From NCBI GenBank assembly GCA_017427415.1, contig JAFRSU010000033.1, positions 1 through 64,000 of the forward strand: 64,000 bases of DNA. The letters are read 5' to 3'. The notes beneath the pieces are model-generated. The model made no database searches. It worked only from the letters and a program-made list of their open reading frames with translations, and had not been told where the DNA came from. Positions 1 to 8,977 of the stretch are shown in pieces. The first letter of the stretch is position 1, and each line of letters opens with the position of its first letter. The DNA is from Lachnospiraceae bacterium. GTDB taxonomy: Bacteria > Bacillota > Clostridia > Lachnospirales > Lachnospiraceae. The position numbers were made by a program, and so were the translations under genes.

Positions 1-127
1 AAAGATCAGGCAGCATAGCAAAAATAATCGGGGTTTCAATGCAGTCATTAAAATTAACTTCATTGCTCCTGCTACTCCGAAAATTATCAAAAAAAGTATC
101 ATTGTCATAAATATTTTGCTTTGACAT
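1..127 (-). CDS. SAM-dependent methyltransferase, N-terminal part only
   Basis: The first 42 codons of a gene that runs off the left edge of the window. The visible start (MSKQNIYDND, then an acidic and aromatic stretch and IIFAMLPDL) resembles the N-terminus of class I S-adenosylmethionine-dependent methyltransferases, before the glycine-rich cofactor loop, which is not in the window. The ATG at 127 follows a G-rich stretch that can serve as ribosome site. The identification rests on this short N-terminus only, so substrate and full length are unknown. Confidence 0.55.
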   Translation of the reverse strand, partial: MSKQNIYDNDTFFDNFRSSRSNEVNFNDCIETPIIFAMLPDL

Positions 128-346
128 TATATGGTCCCCCCCATAATCTATAAAACTGTAAGATAATCGCACTATATACATCAGAGCAATATTCCAAAGT
201 CTCCAGTAACACTGATAACTTCACTTGATATTTCTCTGCCATACAACCTTTTTCTCCCTGTATTGTTCTTCAAAGCTAGGCCTTTTCTTTTAGCTACCCT
301 TATTGTATTTTTCTGAAAAGTATATTCCGATTTAACAGAACGATCC

Positions 347-892
347 CTAAATGCCCTTACAGAAATCTAGGATTTCTTGTTTTCTTGGTTCTATGTCCGC
401 TTTATATTCGATAGATGTCAGCCCAAGATGTCCCGCACTCTCTATCTCCAAATGGCCATAAAAATGTTCTATACTGCCAATTATCCTCTCACACTCCGGC
501 ATATTAGGACCGGTTCTCAGAGCAATAGTATATCCCTTCTTTCCGGGTTTAATTGTTGCATGGGGTTCATGTGTATTGCACCAAGGTGTACATCTATCGA
601 TGAATGCCTTAAACTGCCCGGGGATATCAGCCCAGTATGAAGGAGAAACGGAGACAATAATATCCGCCGCATCATATTCACCCATTATGCTCTCAATAAC
701 CGCTGCATCACTCATGACACACTTCGCCGTATTGTGGCATGAACGGCAACCTCTACAGAATCCAAAGGTATAATCATCTATGCAGATACTTTTAACATCG
801 TATTTATTTGATAACTGTTCCGAAACTAACTTAACTATTTCAGCAGTGGCTCCCGTACGAACAGGGCTGCAATTAATTATTAAAGCTCGCAT
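347..892 (-). CDS. Flavodoxin-fold NAD(P)H-dependent FMN oxidoreductase, iron-sulfur-flavoprotein-like
   Basis: A 181-residue flavodoxin-like protein. The N-terminal strand and loop (residues 3-16, LIINCSPVRTGAT) is the FMN phosphate-binding loop, and SPSYWADIPGQFKAFIDR is the second flavin-contact region of the NADPH-dependent FMN reductase family. Four cysteines, C46, C49, C52 and C58 (CRGCRSCHNTAKC), have nearly the spacing seen in iron-sulfur flavoproteins, so a [4Fe-4S] cluster is possible. I start at the ATG at 892 because GAAGGAG lies just upstream; an ATG 18 bases earlier is also possible. Probably a cytoplasmic electron-transfer or quinone/nitro-reductase protein; substrate unknown. 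Confidence 0.75.
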   Translation of the reverse strand: MRALIINCSPVRTGATAEIVKLVSEQLSNKYDVKSICIDDYTFGFCRGCRSCHNTAKCVMSDAAVIESIMGEYDAADIIVSVSPSYWADIPGQFKAFIDRCTPWCNTHEPHATIKPGKKGYTIALRTGPNMPECERIIGSIEHFYGHLEIESAGHLGLTSIEYKADIEPRKQEILDFCKGI

Positions 893-1089
893 TCTACAAA
901 ACTCCTTCATGTATTATCCTGCTGATTTAATTGACTATATTACTTTGCAAGAGTTGAATCGCCTCTTCAACGGTGATTAAAGTGGCATTTTACATTGTAT
1001 TAAATTTTTGATTCTTATCTGTATTCATTGTTCTCTATCCCATAGGTTGTTACCAAAGTATTGAAAATTGCATATTGGGGAGATATCTT

Positions 1090-1569
1090 TTAAAGTACAT
1101 GATAGTATGGGCAAATATTCTCGTAATGCCCATCTTTCATCCTAAATCCGCCGGGGATAGTCCCAAGCTGTACAAAGCCAAGTCTTTCATATAGATGTCT
1201 TGCATGGATGTTGCTCTCTACTACAGCATTGAACTGTAATATCCTAAATCCGATATCCTTTGCTTTAAGCAGACAATCACTTACAAGTTTTTCTCCGATA
1301 TGCTGCCCCCGGCACTTAGAATTTACTGCATAGCTTGCATTACAAATATGCCCACATCTGCCAACATTGTTCGGATGCAATATATATAAGCCAACTACCC
1401 GGCCATCATCTTCTGCTACACCGGTATAGCTCTGCGACTCAAAGAACTCTTTTCCAGACGAAGCATCAAGAAAGTCTTCCTGAGGAAACGCTATTCCGTC
1501 TTCAACAACCTCATTCCAGATATCTATCATCTGCTGAATGTCTTTTTCTTCATATTTTCGTATTATCAT
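1090..1569 (-). CDS. GNAT acetyltransferase, phosphinothricin acetyltransferase-like
   Basis: A 159-residue GNAT enzyme. The acetyl-CoA pyrophosphate loop is CRGQHIGEKL (residues 87-96), preceded by the beta-4 strand, and the C-terminal motif ESNIHARHLYERLGF is typical of the Pat/phosphinothricin and L-amino-acid N-acyltransferase branch. The start is the ATG at 1569, directly behind GAGGAGTT; an upstream in-frame ATG at 1614 has no comparable ribosome site. Such enzymes acetylate small amines in the cytoplasm; the acceptor cannot be read from sequence. It stands as a single gene. Confidence 0.8.
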   Translation of the reverse strand: MIIRKYEEKDIQQMIDIWNEVVEDGIAFPQEDFLDASSGKEFFESQSYTGVAEDDGRVVGLYILHPNNVGRCGHICNASYAVNSKCRGQHIGEKLVSDCLLKAKDIGFRILQFNAVVESNIHARHLYERLGFVQLGTIPGGFRMKDGHYENICPYYHVL

Positions 1570-1677
1570 TTTAAAATAACTCCTCAATAGAATATGCACC
1601 AGATTCTTTGTCATACTCTTTAATGTTCAGATAGGTCTTCTGTAAACATGGATTATTCCGTAACAAAGCGTATCAGC

Positions 1678-1812
1678 TTAGAAGCCTCCGCACATACACC
1701 AGTCCCCGATAGAGAAGAACTGCATCTCTACATCTTCCTTCTGCTCTTTTACCCCTGCCTTGTTTAATTCTGCAACCTTTTTCAACCATCCGGAATCTTC
1801 TATTCCACACAT
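1678..1812 (-). CDS. Small ORF with Cys-rich C-terminus, possibly a remnant
   Basis: A 44-codon frame just downstream of the gene at 1820-2266, ending in WCMCGGF. No good ribosome site precedes its ATG, and the frame stays open further upstream inside the neighbouring gene. It may be a frameshifted continuation of that gene or the tail of a lost gene rather than an independent protein. No family recognised. Confidence 0.25.
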   Translation of the reverse strand: MCGIEDSGWLKKVAELNKAGVKEQKEDVEMQFFSIGDWCMCGGF

Positions 1813-1819
1813 TGTTTCT

Positions 1820-2266
1820 TCAACTTGTAAACACCCGCTTCAGTTTATCAAGAAACATCTCATCTGCATACCTAATTGTAGGAATATGAATAAATACCGC
1901 TCTCCCGGCATATTTGGTAAGTGCCTGCCAATATGCTTCGTTACAAAGACTGTTTTTAGGATCATCGGATATCTCAGCCTCTATTTCTACAGCCTTTATG
2001 GATCCTATGAGATCAGACAGATCTAATTCAGAATAAATTATTTTATCATCCTTAGCTGCTGATTTTTCAATCCTTACACTTGAAGTCAGGGTCTTATCTA
2101 CACCAAACAATATGACACGATCATATTCTTCACCAGCTGAGTCGATATCTTTCCTAAGCCCCGCCAAAGAATTAGTCAACAGCAAGTGTTCAGATGAAAT
2201 TAATACTGCCAGTTTACCGGATGCATTATTTTTTCCTTTAAAACCAACAAAAAGTACTTTACCCAT
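1820..2266 (-). CDS. Conserved hypothetical protein coupled to a nucleoside phosphorylase
   Basis: A 148-residue protein I do not recognise. It begins with a hydrophobic strand followed by GFKGKNNASGK and has several alternating hydrophobic strands (AVLISSEHLLL, RVILFGVDKTL, RAVFIHIP), suggesting an alpha/beta fold. No signal peptide or membrane segment is evident. The start overlaps the end of the upstream nucleoside phosphorylase by 8 bases, and GGTGGAG lies inside that gene's last codons, so the two are translationally coupled and probably act together. No catalytic motif is visible. Confidence 0.55.
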   Translation of the reverse strand: MGKVLFVGFKGKNNASGKLAVLISSEHLLLTNSLAGLRKDIDSAGEEYDRVILFGVDKTLTSSVRIEKSAAKDDKIIYSELDLSDLIGSIKAVEIEAEISDDPKNSLCNEAYWQALTKYAGRAVFIHIPTIRYADEMFLDKLKRVFTS

Positions 2267-3038
2267 CTTTCTCCACCATTATCTGCAGTCCAAGTTCAAA
2301 TGCCAGGAACATTATTTTCGTCTTATCGTCAATACGTGCGCCATTCGAGAGGCTTCTCGGATCCCACGTGGAATGATCGAGATTGTCTCCCGCATAAAAG
2401 AACTGGAAAAATTCCGTTTCCCTGAAATCGCATACTGCCTGCATGCCGGCACACTCCATCTCGACACAGATCGCTCCCTGTTCTTTTCTGCGGTTTACTT
2501 TTTCTTTTGTCTCACGATAACATGCATCCGTTGTCCATGTAATCCCTTCAACATAAGGATAGCCGCACACCTTTAAGACCTTCTTAAACGTGTCTCTGTA
2601 TTTTTTGTTTACTTCTATAACATCACCCGACACAGCATAATGATAGCTTGTCCCCTCATCCCTTAACGCCGCGGTCGGAATGATAATGCCACAATCCTCT
2701 ATGGATTTATCCAAAACCCCACAATTACCGAGTAGTATGAGACATCTGCTTCCCATTGCCATTAGTTCTTCATATTGTGCAACACAGATTGGTTCGCCGA
2801 CTAATGAATGATACAGTGCAAATCGCTTTCCCTTATAATTAACCTCATATACCGGATTGAGACCCGTGGCAGAATGAATATCCGCAATTTTCCTGGTATC
2901 AAATGTCGTAAGCACACTGTCAAACAGCTTCCATGAAAAACACGATATCGTTACTTCGGGAAAGTCCTCAATTCTCTCCACACACATGTCCGGATTTATT
3001 ATAGCATTGGTGTCTCTGTCAAATTCTTCAAGTAACAT
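2259..3038 (-). CDS. Nucleoside phosphorylase family protein
   Basis: A 259-residue member of the purine/uridine phosphorylase superfamily (PNP_UDP_1), which cleaves nucleosides with phosphate to base and ribose-1-phosphate. Recognisable pieces are the glycine/serine region ALYHSLVGEP, the central LILLGNCGVLDKSIEDCGIIIPTAALRDEGTS segment (read in two parts) and the nucleoside-binding CVEMECAGMQAV motif with its M-E pair. After it, FFYAGDNLD replaces the more usual aspartate-containing loop. It overlaps the next gene by 8 bases. Substrate (purine, uridine or a modified nucleoside) is uncertain. Confidence 0.8.
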   Translation of the reverse strand: MLLEEFDRDTNAIINPDMCVERIEDFPEVTISCFSWKLFDSVLTTFDTRKIADIHSATGLNPVYEVNYKGKRFALYHSLVGEPICVAQYEELMAMGSRCLILLGNCGVLDKSIEDCGIIIPTAALRDEGTSYHYAVSGDVIEVNKKYRDTFKKVLKVCGYPYVEGITWTTDACYRETKEKVNRRKEQGAICVEMECAGMQAVCDFRETEFFQFFYAGDNLDHSTWDPRSLSNGARIDDKTKIMFLAFELGLQIMVEKDG

Positions 3039-3054
3039 AATACTCCCTCACTTC

Positions 3055-3255
3055 TTATTCAGATGTCCTGTAATCAGATTTCCCAAGGTATCGGTCCTCT
3101 TCCTTTTCTTTCCAAAAAATATTAAACCGGTCTTTGTCAACACCCAGGTCAGCACACATTTGGCGCTTGGTGTATTTTTCGTGGCCCTATTCCGTGATCA
3201 GGGTTTCAAACAAATCAAAAACAACTGCCTTAAAACTTCCGATTCTCATAATCAT
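3055..3255 (-). pseudogene. HAD-family hydrolase remnant with internal TAG
   Basis: The frame starts with the HAD motif I block FKAVVFDLFETLITE and is then interrupted by TAG. It continues in the same frame through GHEKYTKRQMCADLG to a TAA at 3055, where everything beyond the start of the cap domain is missing. It is therefore both nonsense-mutated and truncated; an intact copy would be over 200 residues. Its ATG overlaps the stop of the upstream kinase as ATGA, so it was once translationally coupled to it. An intact relative is present at 17388-18116. Confidence 0.75.
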
Positions 3256-3836
3256 ATCTCTCCATCAACACGCTCTTCAATCAGCTTCCGTATAACCTGC
3301 TCTCGGTTATGAGCAGTTTCATAATATGTTATATTATACTTTTCACACTGCTCCTTCATGAGTTTACTCTGCTCTACGATATATTCTGCCCCTTCTCTTA
3401 ATTCTTCGTCGGACTTATAAAAAGTATAGTCTTTTTCTGTATCGTATTTTTTCTGTATAAGGAAACGCTCCTCAGGTGTAACATCAGACGTGATTAGGTA
3501 TATTATATCACAGTTTGCTCCCCGGATATATTTCTCATAATCCTCGGGCAAAAGCTGGTACATATCAAGCACCATACCCGGTTCAAACTCATCATATTCA
3601 GCACTGTCAAGCATAGCACGTACAAACGGTGCCATTTTCCCGCTTATCACACGCAGGGTATCCATGGAAGAAAGCCCCTGATATGTGCTTACCCCCGTCT
3701 CAGGGAAACACTTTTCAAAGCCCGCTATTATAGAATCCATACTTATATGCTGATAGCCGTATTTTGTTGACAAAAGATGTGACACCGTGCTTTTCCCGGC
3801 TCTCGGAACTCCTGCTATAATAATATTGTTTTTCAT
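3252..3836 (-). CDS. P-loop nucleotide kinase, adenylate-kinase-like AAA protein
   Basis: A 194-residue single-domain kinase. Walker A is GVPRAGKST (residues 9-17), followed by a DSI substrate strand and an arginine-rich lid region (TPEERFLIQKKYDT). It resembles the small stand-alone kinases of the AAA_18/AAA_33 type, which phosphorylate nucleotides or small molecules. I start at ATG 3836, which has GGTGGAG at proper spacing; a GTG 12 bases upstream overlaps that site. The stop overlaps the start of the broken HAD gene (ATGA). The substrate cannot be inferred. Confidence 0.7.
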   Translation of the reverse strand: MKNNIIIAGVPRAGKSTVSHLLSTKYGYQHISMDSIIAGFEKCFPETGVSTYQGLSSMDTLRVISGKMAPFVRAMLDSAEYDEFEPGMVLDMYQLLPEDYEKYIRGANCDIIYLITSDVTPEERFLIQKKYDTEKDYTFYKSDEELREGAEYIVEQSKLMKEQCEKYNITYYETAHNREQVIRKLIEERVDGEI

Positions 3837-3866
3837 TGTCTTCTCCACCTTACAAATATGAATTCT

Positions 3867-4040
3867 TTATTTTCGTACCATGTACCAATATGTGTAGAGT
3901 TTCTCATAGCCAAACTTCTTGTACAGATTGAGTGCAACTTCATTTGTCTCGATCACCTGAAGATATGAGTAATCTGCTTCTTCAGCTTTTGACTTTGAGA
4001 TAGCTGCGTAGCAAAGCTTCTTTCCAAGTATCTGATCTGT
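3867..4040 (-). pseudogene. C-terminal fragment of a GNAT acetyltransferase
   Basis: The frame encodes the last part of a GNAT: an AAISKSKAEEADYSYLQVIETN strand region (read in two parts), then the diagnostic helix VALNLYKKFGYEKL and a YWYMVRK ending. The acetyl-CoA loop and everything before it are missing and there is no start codon with a ribosome site. This is a gene tail left after loss of the 5' half. Confidence 0.65.
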
Positions 4041-4056
4041 TTAATTTCCATTGTTT

Positions 4057-4183
4057 TCACTTATCTTTTAATCCCTTACTGATCCTTGTATAATAATTCA
4101 ACTCATCCTCACGGACAATTCTTGCACCATTATTTTTTTGCACTTTTATAGATGCCGGATAATGTTTTCCTATCTGATGGAAT
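4057..4183 (-). pseudogene. Unidentified C-terminal gene remnant
   Basis: A frame without a usable start, ending in ARIVREDELNYYTRISKGLK and a TGA at 4057. It lies between the flavin reductase-like gene and the GNAT fragment. The amino-acid composition is protein-like, but no family is recognised and the stretch is short enough that chance cannot be ruled out. Confidence 0.3.
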
Positions 4184-4747
4184 TCATTTTAAAAAATCAC
4201 CGATCTCTCCCAACATCTTTCCCAGACTGTGATATCTGCCTGAATATATGACCGGATCCAGTACAGTAAGATCCACATCAAATATATCCTTGCATACAAG
4301 ATTCTCATCCATCTGTATATTGCGGATACGGCAGAAGAAAGTGGTTGAATCTCCGGTTTCAACAGCCCTTTCAACCTCGCATTCATATACCCACCGGCTT
4401 TCATTCAATACCGGTACATCAAGGACCTCTCCTCTGACAACTTCGTAATAAACATCGTTTTTTGCCCCGTCTTTGGCATGTTTTGAACCAAAATAATCCA
4501 TAAGCGGCAACATATCCGTACTGACAAGATTTGCACTGAATATACCGGTTCTTAAGACATTTTTCTTCGTAGTCTTTGTTCCTGACATACTGATAACAAA
4601 CAGATACCCATCACCTTCCTCATGTGTTGCACTGGCCCACGTTATAGGTGCAAAGTTTGCTGAACCGTCTTCGTTATTTGTCCCAATTATAAAAGATGGT
4701 TGTACACACATAGAATATATAGGTTCAACCGATCGTCTCTTTGCCAT
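4184..4747 (-). CDS. Flavin reductase-like FMN-binding protein
   Basis: A 187-residue protein of the flavin reductase-like domain family (split-barrel, RutF/DIM6-NTAB group). The FMN-contact segments NFAPITWASATHEEG and LFVISMSGTKTTKKNVLRTG (residues about 31-67) are typical, and LVSTDMLPLMDYFG follows. Such proteins bind FMN and reduce it, or use it in small oxidoreductions, in the cytoplasm. AAAGGAG precedes the ATG. It sits just downstream of a pyridoxamine-oxidase-fold gene, also a split-barrel flavin protein. Confidence 0.8.
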   Translation of the reverse strand: MAKRRSVEPIYSMCVQPSFIIGTNNEDGSANFAPITWASATHEEGDGYLFVISMSGTKTTKKNVLRTGIFSANLVSTDMLPLMDYFGSKHAKDGAKNDVYYEVVRGEVLDVPVLNESRWVYECEVERAVETGDSTTFFCRIRNIQMDENLVCKDIFDVDLTVLDPVIYSGRYHSLGKMLGEIGDFLK

Positions 4748-4777
4748 TTGTTCTCCTTTTATTCATCAAATCGCTTA

Positions 4778-5206
4778 CTACCCAATTGTAAAGCTTTCCG
4801 TCTTCAGATTACAATAATATCTTCCGTTTTCAGCTGTAAACTTTAATACACAATAATCTGGATCGGTAACCCCACCTTTATAGAACAATGTGTCTCCCTT
4901 ACGCCAGATCATATCTTTTGTCCCTTGGTCAGTCAGTACTTCCATTTTGCCTTTCAGCATAACACCCACGTACCTGATCAAGCCTTTATGATAAAAATAT
5001 ATACAAGCATTAGGATTATTCATGTACTGTTTTACTCTCATTGAAGAAGTATTTGTCGAAAAATAAAAATGCTTTAACCCGTCCATCTTTCTCGGCTTTA
5101 ACATTGCTTTTACATTCGGAAATCCATCATCATCAATAGAACAGATAAAAGCAACTTTCTGTTTTCGGATGAAGTTCTCAATATTTTTATTATCCATACT
5201 CTTCAT
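4778..5206 (-). CDS. Pyridoxamine 5'-phosphate oxidase-family protein (split barrel)
   Basis: A 142-residue split-barrel protein of the general-stress-protein-26/PPOX-like family. It has the FICSIDDDGFPNVKAM strand pair (residues about 19-34), a YFSTNTSSMRVKQYMNNPNACIYFY core (read in two parts) and a terminal PDYCVLKFTAENGRYY strand. The family binds FMN or F420-like flavins; the active-site residues for PLP synthesis are not evident, so this is unlikely to be PdxH. GGAGG lies about ten bases before the ATG. It is separated by about 30 bases from the flavin-reductase-like gene downstream. Confidence 0.75.
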   Translation of the reverse strand: MKSMDNKNIENFIRKQKVAFICSIDDDGFPNVKAMLKPRKMDGLKHFYFSTNTSSMRVKQYMNNPNACIYFYHKGLIRYVGVMLKGKMEVLTDQGTKDMIWRKGDTLFYKGGVTDPDYCVLKFTAENGRYYCNLKTESFTIG

Positions 5207-5234
5207 ATCTTTTCATCCTCCAAGTAGTTCTTTA

Positions 5235-6011
5235 TTACATTTTTCTATACACCGCACGTCCTGCTTTGCGAACTTCAACAACCCTATACCCGCCTTCTTC
5301 ATATATTCTTTTAGGGGTATCTCCATCAGGCCATATATATACGTTCTCAATACCATTCTGCCTGCACCATTCCACGTAACTGTAAAACAATGCCCGTCCC
5401 GCACCGGTTTTTCTATGCTTCTTTGATACCAAAAGATAATCGACGCGACAGGCTCTCTCTGAAATATGACCATATAACAAGCCTATCGTCTTTCCATTTA
5501 GAGATGCCGCAAACATCCACGTGTTTGGATACACTAAAGTCTTCTTTGCTACCAAGATCTCCCAAGGCTCTTCTGCTTCTACAAAAACATTCTCTATCGC
5601 GTCACTCCATTCTGAAACCTTTCGTACTACTATTTCCGGGTTCGGAATGATCCTGTTTACGTCAGCTTGCAGCATATATTCCTGATCTTCAACCCAACTA
5701 TCAAATCCGGCTGCATTAAGTTTTTCTTTTATTTCGGCAAACCAGTTGTCATCTAACATCGACTGATAGATGATCGGACGAATGCCTTTTGTCTCATAAA
5801 ATTCTACAATATCAGCAAGCACCTTCTGAAGGGCCTGTATTTTGTCCTTATATATCACAGCATGGTTTGAATCGAAGGAGTCCTTATTTTTCATGTTATA
5901 GAACAAAATCCCATAATCATGCTCTTCATACTCCGTAAAAATCTTCGGAAATAAATCTTCTTCCACATAACCATCTTGTATGTTCATTTTGCTTTCTTCA
6001 TCCATTCTCAT
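5235..6011 (-). CDS. GNAT acetyltransferase with long N-terminal extension
   Basis: A 258-residue protein whose C-terminal third is a GNAT domain: VDYLLVSKKHRKTGAGRALF carries the acetyl-CoA loop, and the helix TPKRIYEEGGYRVVEV closes the domain. The N-terminal roughly 120 residues are acidic and could be a second, degenerate GNAT fold, as in tandem-GNAT proteins. No strong ribosome site stands before the first ATG, and an internal ATG at residue 9 is an alternative. It ends just upstream of the PPOX gene. Acceptor unknown. Confidence 0.7.
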   Translation of the reverse strand: MRMDEESKMNIQDGYVEEDLFPKIFTEYEEHDYGILFYNMKNKDSFDSNHAVIYKDKIQALQKVLADIVEFYETKGIRPIIYQSMLDDNWFAEIKEKLNAAGFDSWVEDQEYMLQADVNRIIPNPEIVVRKVSEWSDAIENVFVEAEEPWEILVAKKTLVYPNTWMFAASLNGKTIGLLYGHISERACRVDYLLVSKKHRKTGAGRALFYSYVEWCRQNGIENVYIWPDGDTPKRIYEEGGYRVVEVRKAGRAVYRKM

Positions 6012-6032
6012 ATTTTCTTATAGAGCCTTCTA

Positions 6033-6479
6033 TTATTTCACCATAAAGTATGTCTGTCCGCTCTCTTCAAATCCGCAATGCTTATATAAATTTAAAGCTG
6101 AGGGATTATCAACACTTACGTACAAGCGGATACCTGCTGCTTTCAATTCTGTTTTAAGCTCATCTGCTTTAGCCATCAGAGCTTTCCCCAAGCCTTTACC
6201 ACGGTATTCCGGATCAATCCACAGTTCATCCACATAAACATGCCCATTACCATTCCATTTCCCAACTTTCGGCATATATATCAAAGAAATCCAGCCAACG
6301 TACCGGTCTTCAACTTCTATGGCATAAACATATAGGTTTTGATTTGCCAATTCTTTTTTTATCTTCTCTGATACCTGCGAATCCGAAGATATTCTATCAT
6401 ATCCGTTTTCACGTTGAAACACCATATCATCAAACCGGCAATAGTTTGTGACGTCAATTCTTTCAATTATGTATTCCAT
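6033..6479 (-). CDS. GNAT acetyltransferase
   Basis: A 148-residue single-domain GNAT. The WISLIYMPKVGKWNGNGHVYVDELWIDPEYRGKGLG region (read in parts, residues about 63-98) contains the beta-4 strand and the R-G-K-G-L-G acetyl-CoA loop; VDNPSALNLYKHCGF is the C-terminal helix. The form resembles aminoglycoside 6'-N-acetyltransferase-like and ribosomal-protein acetylases, but no acceptor can be assigned. AAAGGATA precedes the ATG. It lies between a broken phosphotransferase and another GNAT. Confidence 0.8.
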   Translation of the reverse strand: MEYIIERIDVTNYCRFDDMVFQRENGYDRISSDSQVSEKIKKELANQNLYVYAIEVEDRYVGWISLIYMPKVGKWNGNGHVYVDELWIDPEYRGKGLGKALMAKADELKTELKAAGIRLYVSVDNPSALNLYKHCGFEESGQTYFMVK

Positions 6480-6504
6480 ATACTATCCTTTGCTTAACAT
6501 GCGT

Positions 6505-7542
6505 TCATGCCGTGCCAAGTACTATTTCATAGTACAAAGCCATATGGGTTTTCAGCACAGAACAAATATCGTCTTCAATTGAATTTAAATATCTGATCCT
6601 GTCAATTGTTCTAATGGTTTCCTCCACACCAAGCTTTACTTCTTCCTCTTCCTTACCTTCCATGCCTAGAGCCCGTCTTAAATTATATTCCAGCCATTCC
6701 AACCATGTATATGCTATACCAAACAATTTATCATATGATCTGAAACCATTATCATATGCCTTCAGGTATCCCTTATAAAATGCGACAAGATTTTCTTTTT
6801 CAAACCTCTCATTTACCGTTCCTGACCACTGTAGTGACAGATTAAAGCATGAAGAAACCGGATTTCCATAGTCAAGGCACTCCAGATCGATCATATATGC
6901 TTTTCCATCATCCCACATGATATTCTTAGGGTCCATGTCATCATCACATATAGCTCTTATGGATGGAAGCCTCCTTCGTGCTTCATTAAGCTTTTCCTGT
7001 GAGTTTTCAAGGAGCTCCAGATTATCTTCAAGAACCGTCGCAATGCTGTTATTCATTTTTTTTGCGTTATACAGATAATCCTTAAAATCTATGGCGCTTA
7101 ATTCAATTTCTTCTGCTTCAATATCCTGTGAATCAATTCTGTGAATATTTCCGAGTATCTCCCCGGCTTTAAAGCACTGCTCCGATGAGATGGAATCCCA
7201 GTCTGTGATCTGTCCTTTTTGCCATTTGAAGATATAATAGTATCCTCCGTCTAGTTCTAACATCTTTTCCCCTTCAAATGTAAGTGCCGGAACTATTGAT
7301 ATCTGGTTATCCTCAAGTATTCTCTCCAAGGCCTCAGCTTTTTTATAATTCTACATTACGCCAGGCCGTTTCATTATTTCCGGATTAAGATATTTTACTG
7401 CATAGATTCCTGTTGAGGTTTGCACTTTAAACATCTTGTGCATTAATCCACCGGATACCGGAAGGATATCTCCCTTTATGTCACCCAGGTTGTAACTCCC
7501 GATTAGTTTAAATATTCTTTCTTTCATTTTGTGATTTTCCAT
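6505..7542 (-). pseudogene. Aminoglycoside phosphotransferase-family gene split by an in-frame TAG
   Basis: Two pieces in the same reading frame, 7542-7354 and 7350-6505, are separated only by TAG at 7351-7353. The first has the kinase N-lobe (LPVSGGLMHKMFKV, then the lysine strand GIYAVKYLNPE). The second has the catalytic ICDDDMDPKNIMW loop, where the usual H-x-D is C-D-D-D, and the metal-binding YMIDLECLDYG. Joined, the protein would be about 345 residues, normal for the APH/choline kinase family (PF01636). A GAG or CAG codon mutated to TAG is the simplest cause. Restart at ATG codons near 7329 would lack the ATP-binding lobe. Confidence 0.8.
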
Positions 7543-7554
7543 CTTAAAACGGTT

Positions 7555-8874
7555 CTATATGAAATATGTATAACAGTCTACCAGCCATTCAATGCCTGAT
7601 TCAGCTTGATCAACACCGGGGTTCTTGTTAGCCATAACAACAGAGATTTCCCCTTTTTGAGTATTCATTTTCATCATGCACTGGCCGTTTTCGCCCCAAC
7701 CTTTAGAAACCAATGTATTATCTCCGTTCAGAAATATACCAAGACCGGTCCACGTGAAATTCTCCACGGGTTTTATCATCTCCAAAGCTGTCTCTTTCTG
7801 TAATAGACTGCTGTTCCCATTAAGAGCTTTAATAAACTCTGCTGCGATAATAAGCAGGTCTTCAGGTGTGCTCCACAGCCCTGATGCGGCCAGATCCGGA
7901 ACTAAAGGAAATCTCCCGGGAATAGGCTTATCCTCATCATCGTATCCGGTTGCCATCCTCGCATTAAAAATATCAATGTTATTGGGTGTGGCAAAAAACA
8001 TATTTTCTAACTCTAATCCGTCAAAAACCATTTCCCGGACAGCATCTTCAAAAGCCTTGCCGGTAACATCCTGTATCATCAGCTGCAGAACACAATAACC
8101 CGCATCTGAATATTCAAAAGATGTCCCATACGATTTTTCAGACCTTGCCGGTCGGTTATTATATTTTGTTTTCCCTTCCAAAATGTCTATCAGACTGATC
8201 TCAGGCTCTCCCAAACGCAATCCGTAAAAAGCATCCTCACCATCCATTATCCCTGCTGTATGTGACAGTACTGATCTTATTGTTGCATCGCTTTCTTTCC
8301 CGTCCAATGTCAAAAGCTTCCAGCTATGCAGATAATTATTGATGCTGTCATCAATATTGATCATTCCAAGCTCATACATTTTCATCACACATATCGCAGT
8401 AACAAACTTCGATATGGAACATGCCGGAAACATTGTATCCATATCCACCTTTTTATTCTTTTCTTTATCAGAGAATCCGAAAACGTTTCTTATATGGTCC
8501 GCCTTTGAAGTACCGTAACAAAGATACAATCCCGGAAAATTTTTTACAAGCCGGTCTCTCTTGTTCATTACATCGGTTTTTTCGGCAATCCATTTTGCAC
8601 CGGACCATGGTGCAAGCTCATGATAGTTTTCATCATGTATAGTATAATACGGGCTTGTATAATAATCGTCATCAGCTTCGAACAGGCAGCGTCCTTGCAT
8701 TATAAGCTTATCGGCATCATCCTCATCCCTTTCTTTGATACCGAGCTTTTCATATATTTCTTTATCAATCTCATACAGGTGGTATGCTCCTCTCCACTTC
8801 CTTTGAGCAGTATAAAGATTTCTTTCATCATCATAGCAGGCCTTCCAGCCTAAGCCTTCTTTAAACTCCATCAT
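7555..8874 (-). CDS. Serine hydrolase of the beta-lactamase/CubicO family
   Basis: About 439 residues. An N-terminal extension of roughly 110 residues (possibly a DUF-type accessory domain) precedes a class-C beta-lactamase-like domain. Its nucleophile motif is S-I-S-K (MFPACSISKFVTA), the second motif is Y-S-D-A-G-Y, and the third box is probably in the KGWGENGQ segment near the C-terminus. No signal peptide is seen, so it is probably cytoplasmic and more likely an esterase or peptidase than a resistance enzyme. The start is the ATG at 8874 behind AGAAGGTG. Confidence 0.8.
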   Translation of the reverse strand: MMEFKEGLGWKACYDDERNLYTAQRKWRGAYHLYEIDKEIYEKLGIKERDEDDADKLIMQGRCLFEADDDYYTSPYYTIHDENYHELAPWSGAKWIAEKTDVMNKRDRLVKNFPGLYLCYGTSKADHIRNVFGFSDKEKNKKVDMDTMFPACSISKFVTAICVMKMYELGMINIDDSINNYLHSWKLLTLDGKESDATIRSVLSHTAGIMDGEDAFYGLRLGEPEISLIDILEGKTKYNNRPARSEKSYGTSFEYSDAGYCVLQLMIQDVTGKAFEDAVREMVFDGLELENMFFATPNNIDIFNARMATGYDDEDKPIPGRFPLVPDLAASGLWSTPEDLLIIAAEFIKALNGNSSLLQKETALEMIKPVENFTWTGLGIFLNGDNTLVSKGWGENGQCMMKMNTQKGEISVVMANKNPGVDQAESGIEWLVDCYTYFI

Positions 8875-8977
8875 AGTATTCACCTTCTATTATTTTACCA
8901 TAAAATATTCCTGTACTATTCGACAAACTGGAATTATTCGTCTGATATTGCAGTAACTGTTGATTATCCTGTCTTTT

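Noticed and set aside
7351..7353. TAG read as pyrrolysine or by suppression
   Set aside because: No pyl genes or suppressor tRNA are visible here, and the nearby HAD remnant is also truncated, so simple decay is the better explanation.
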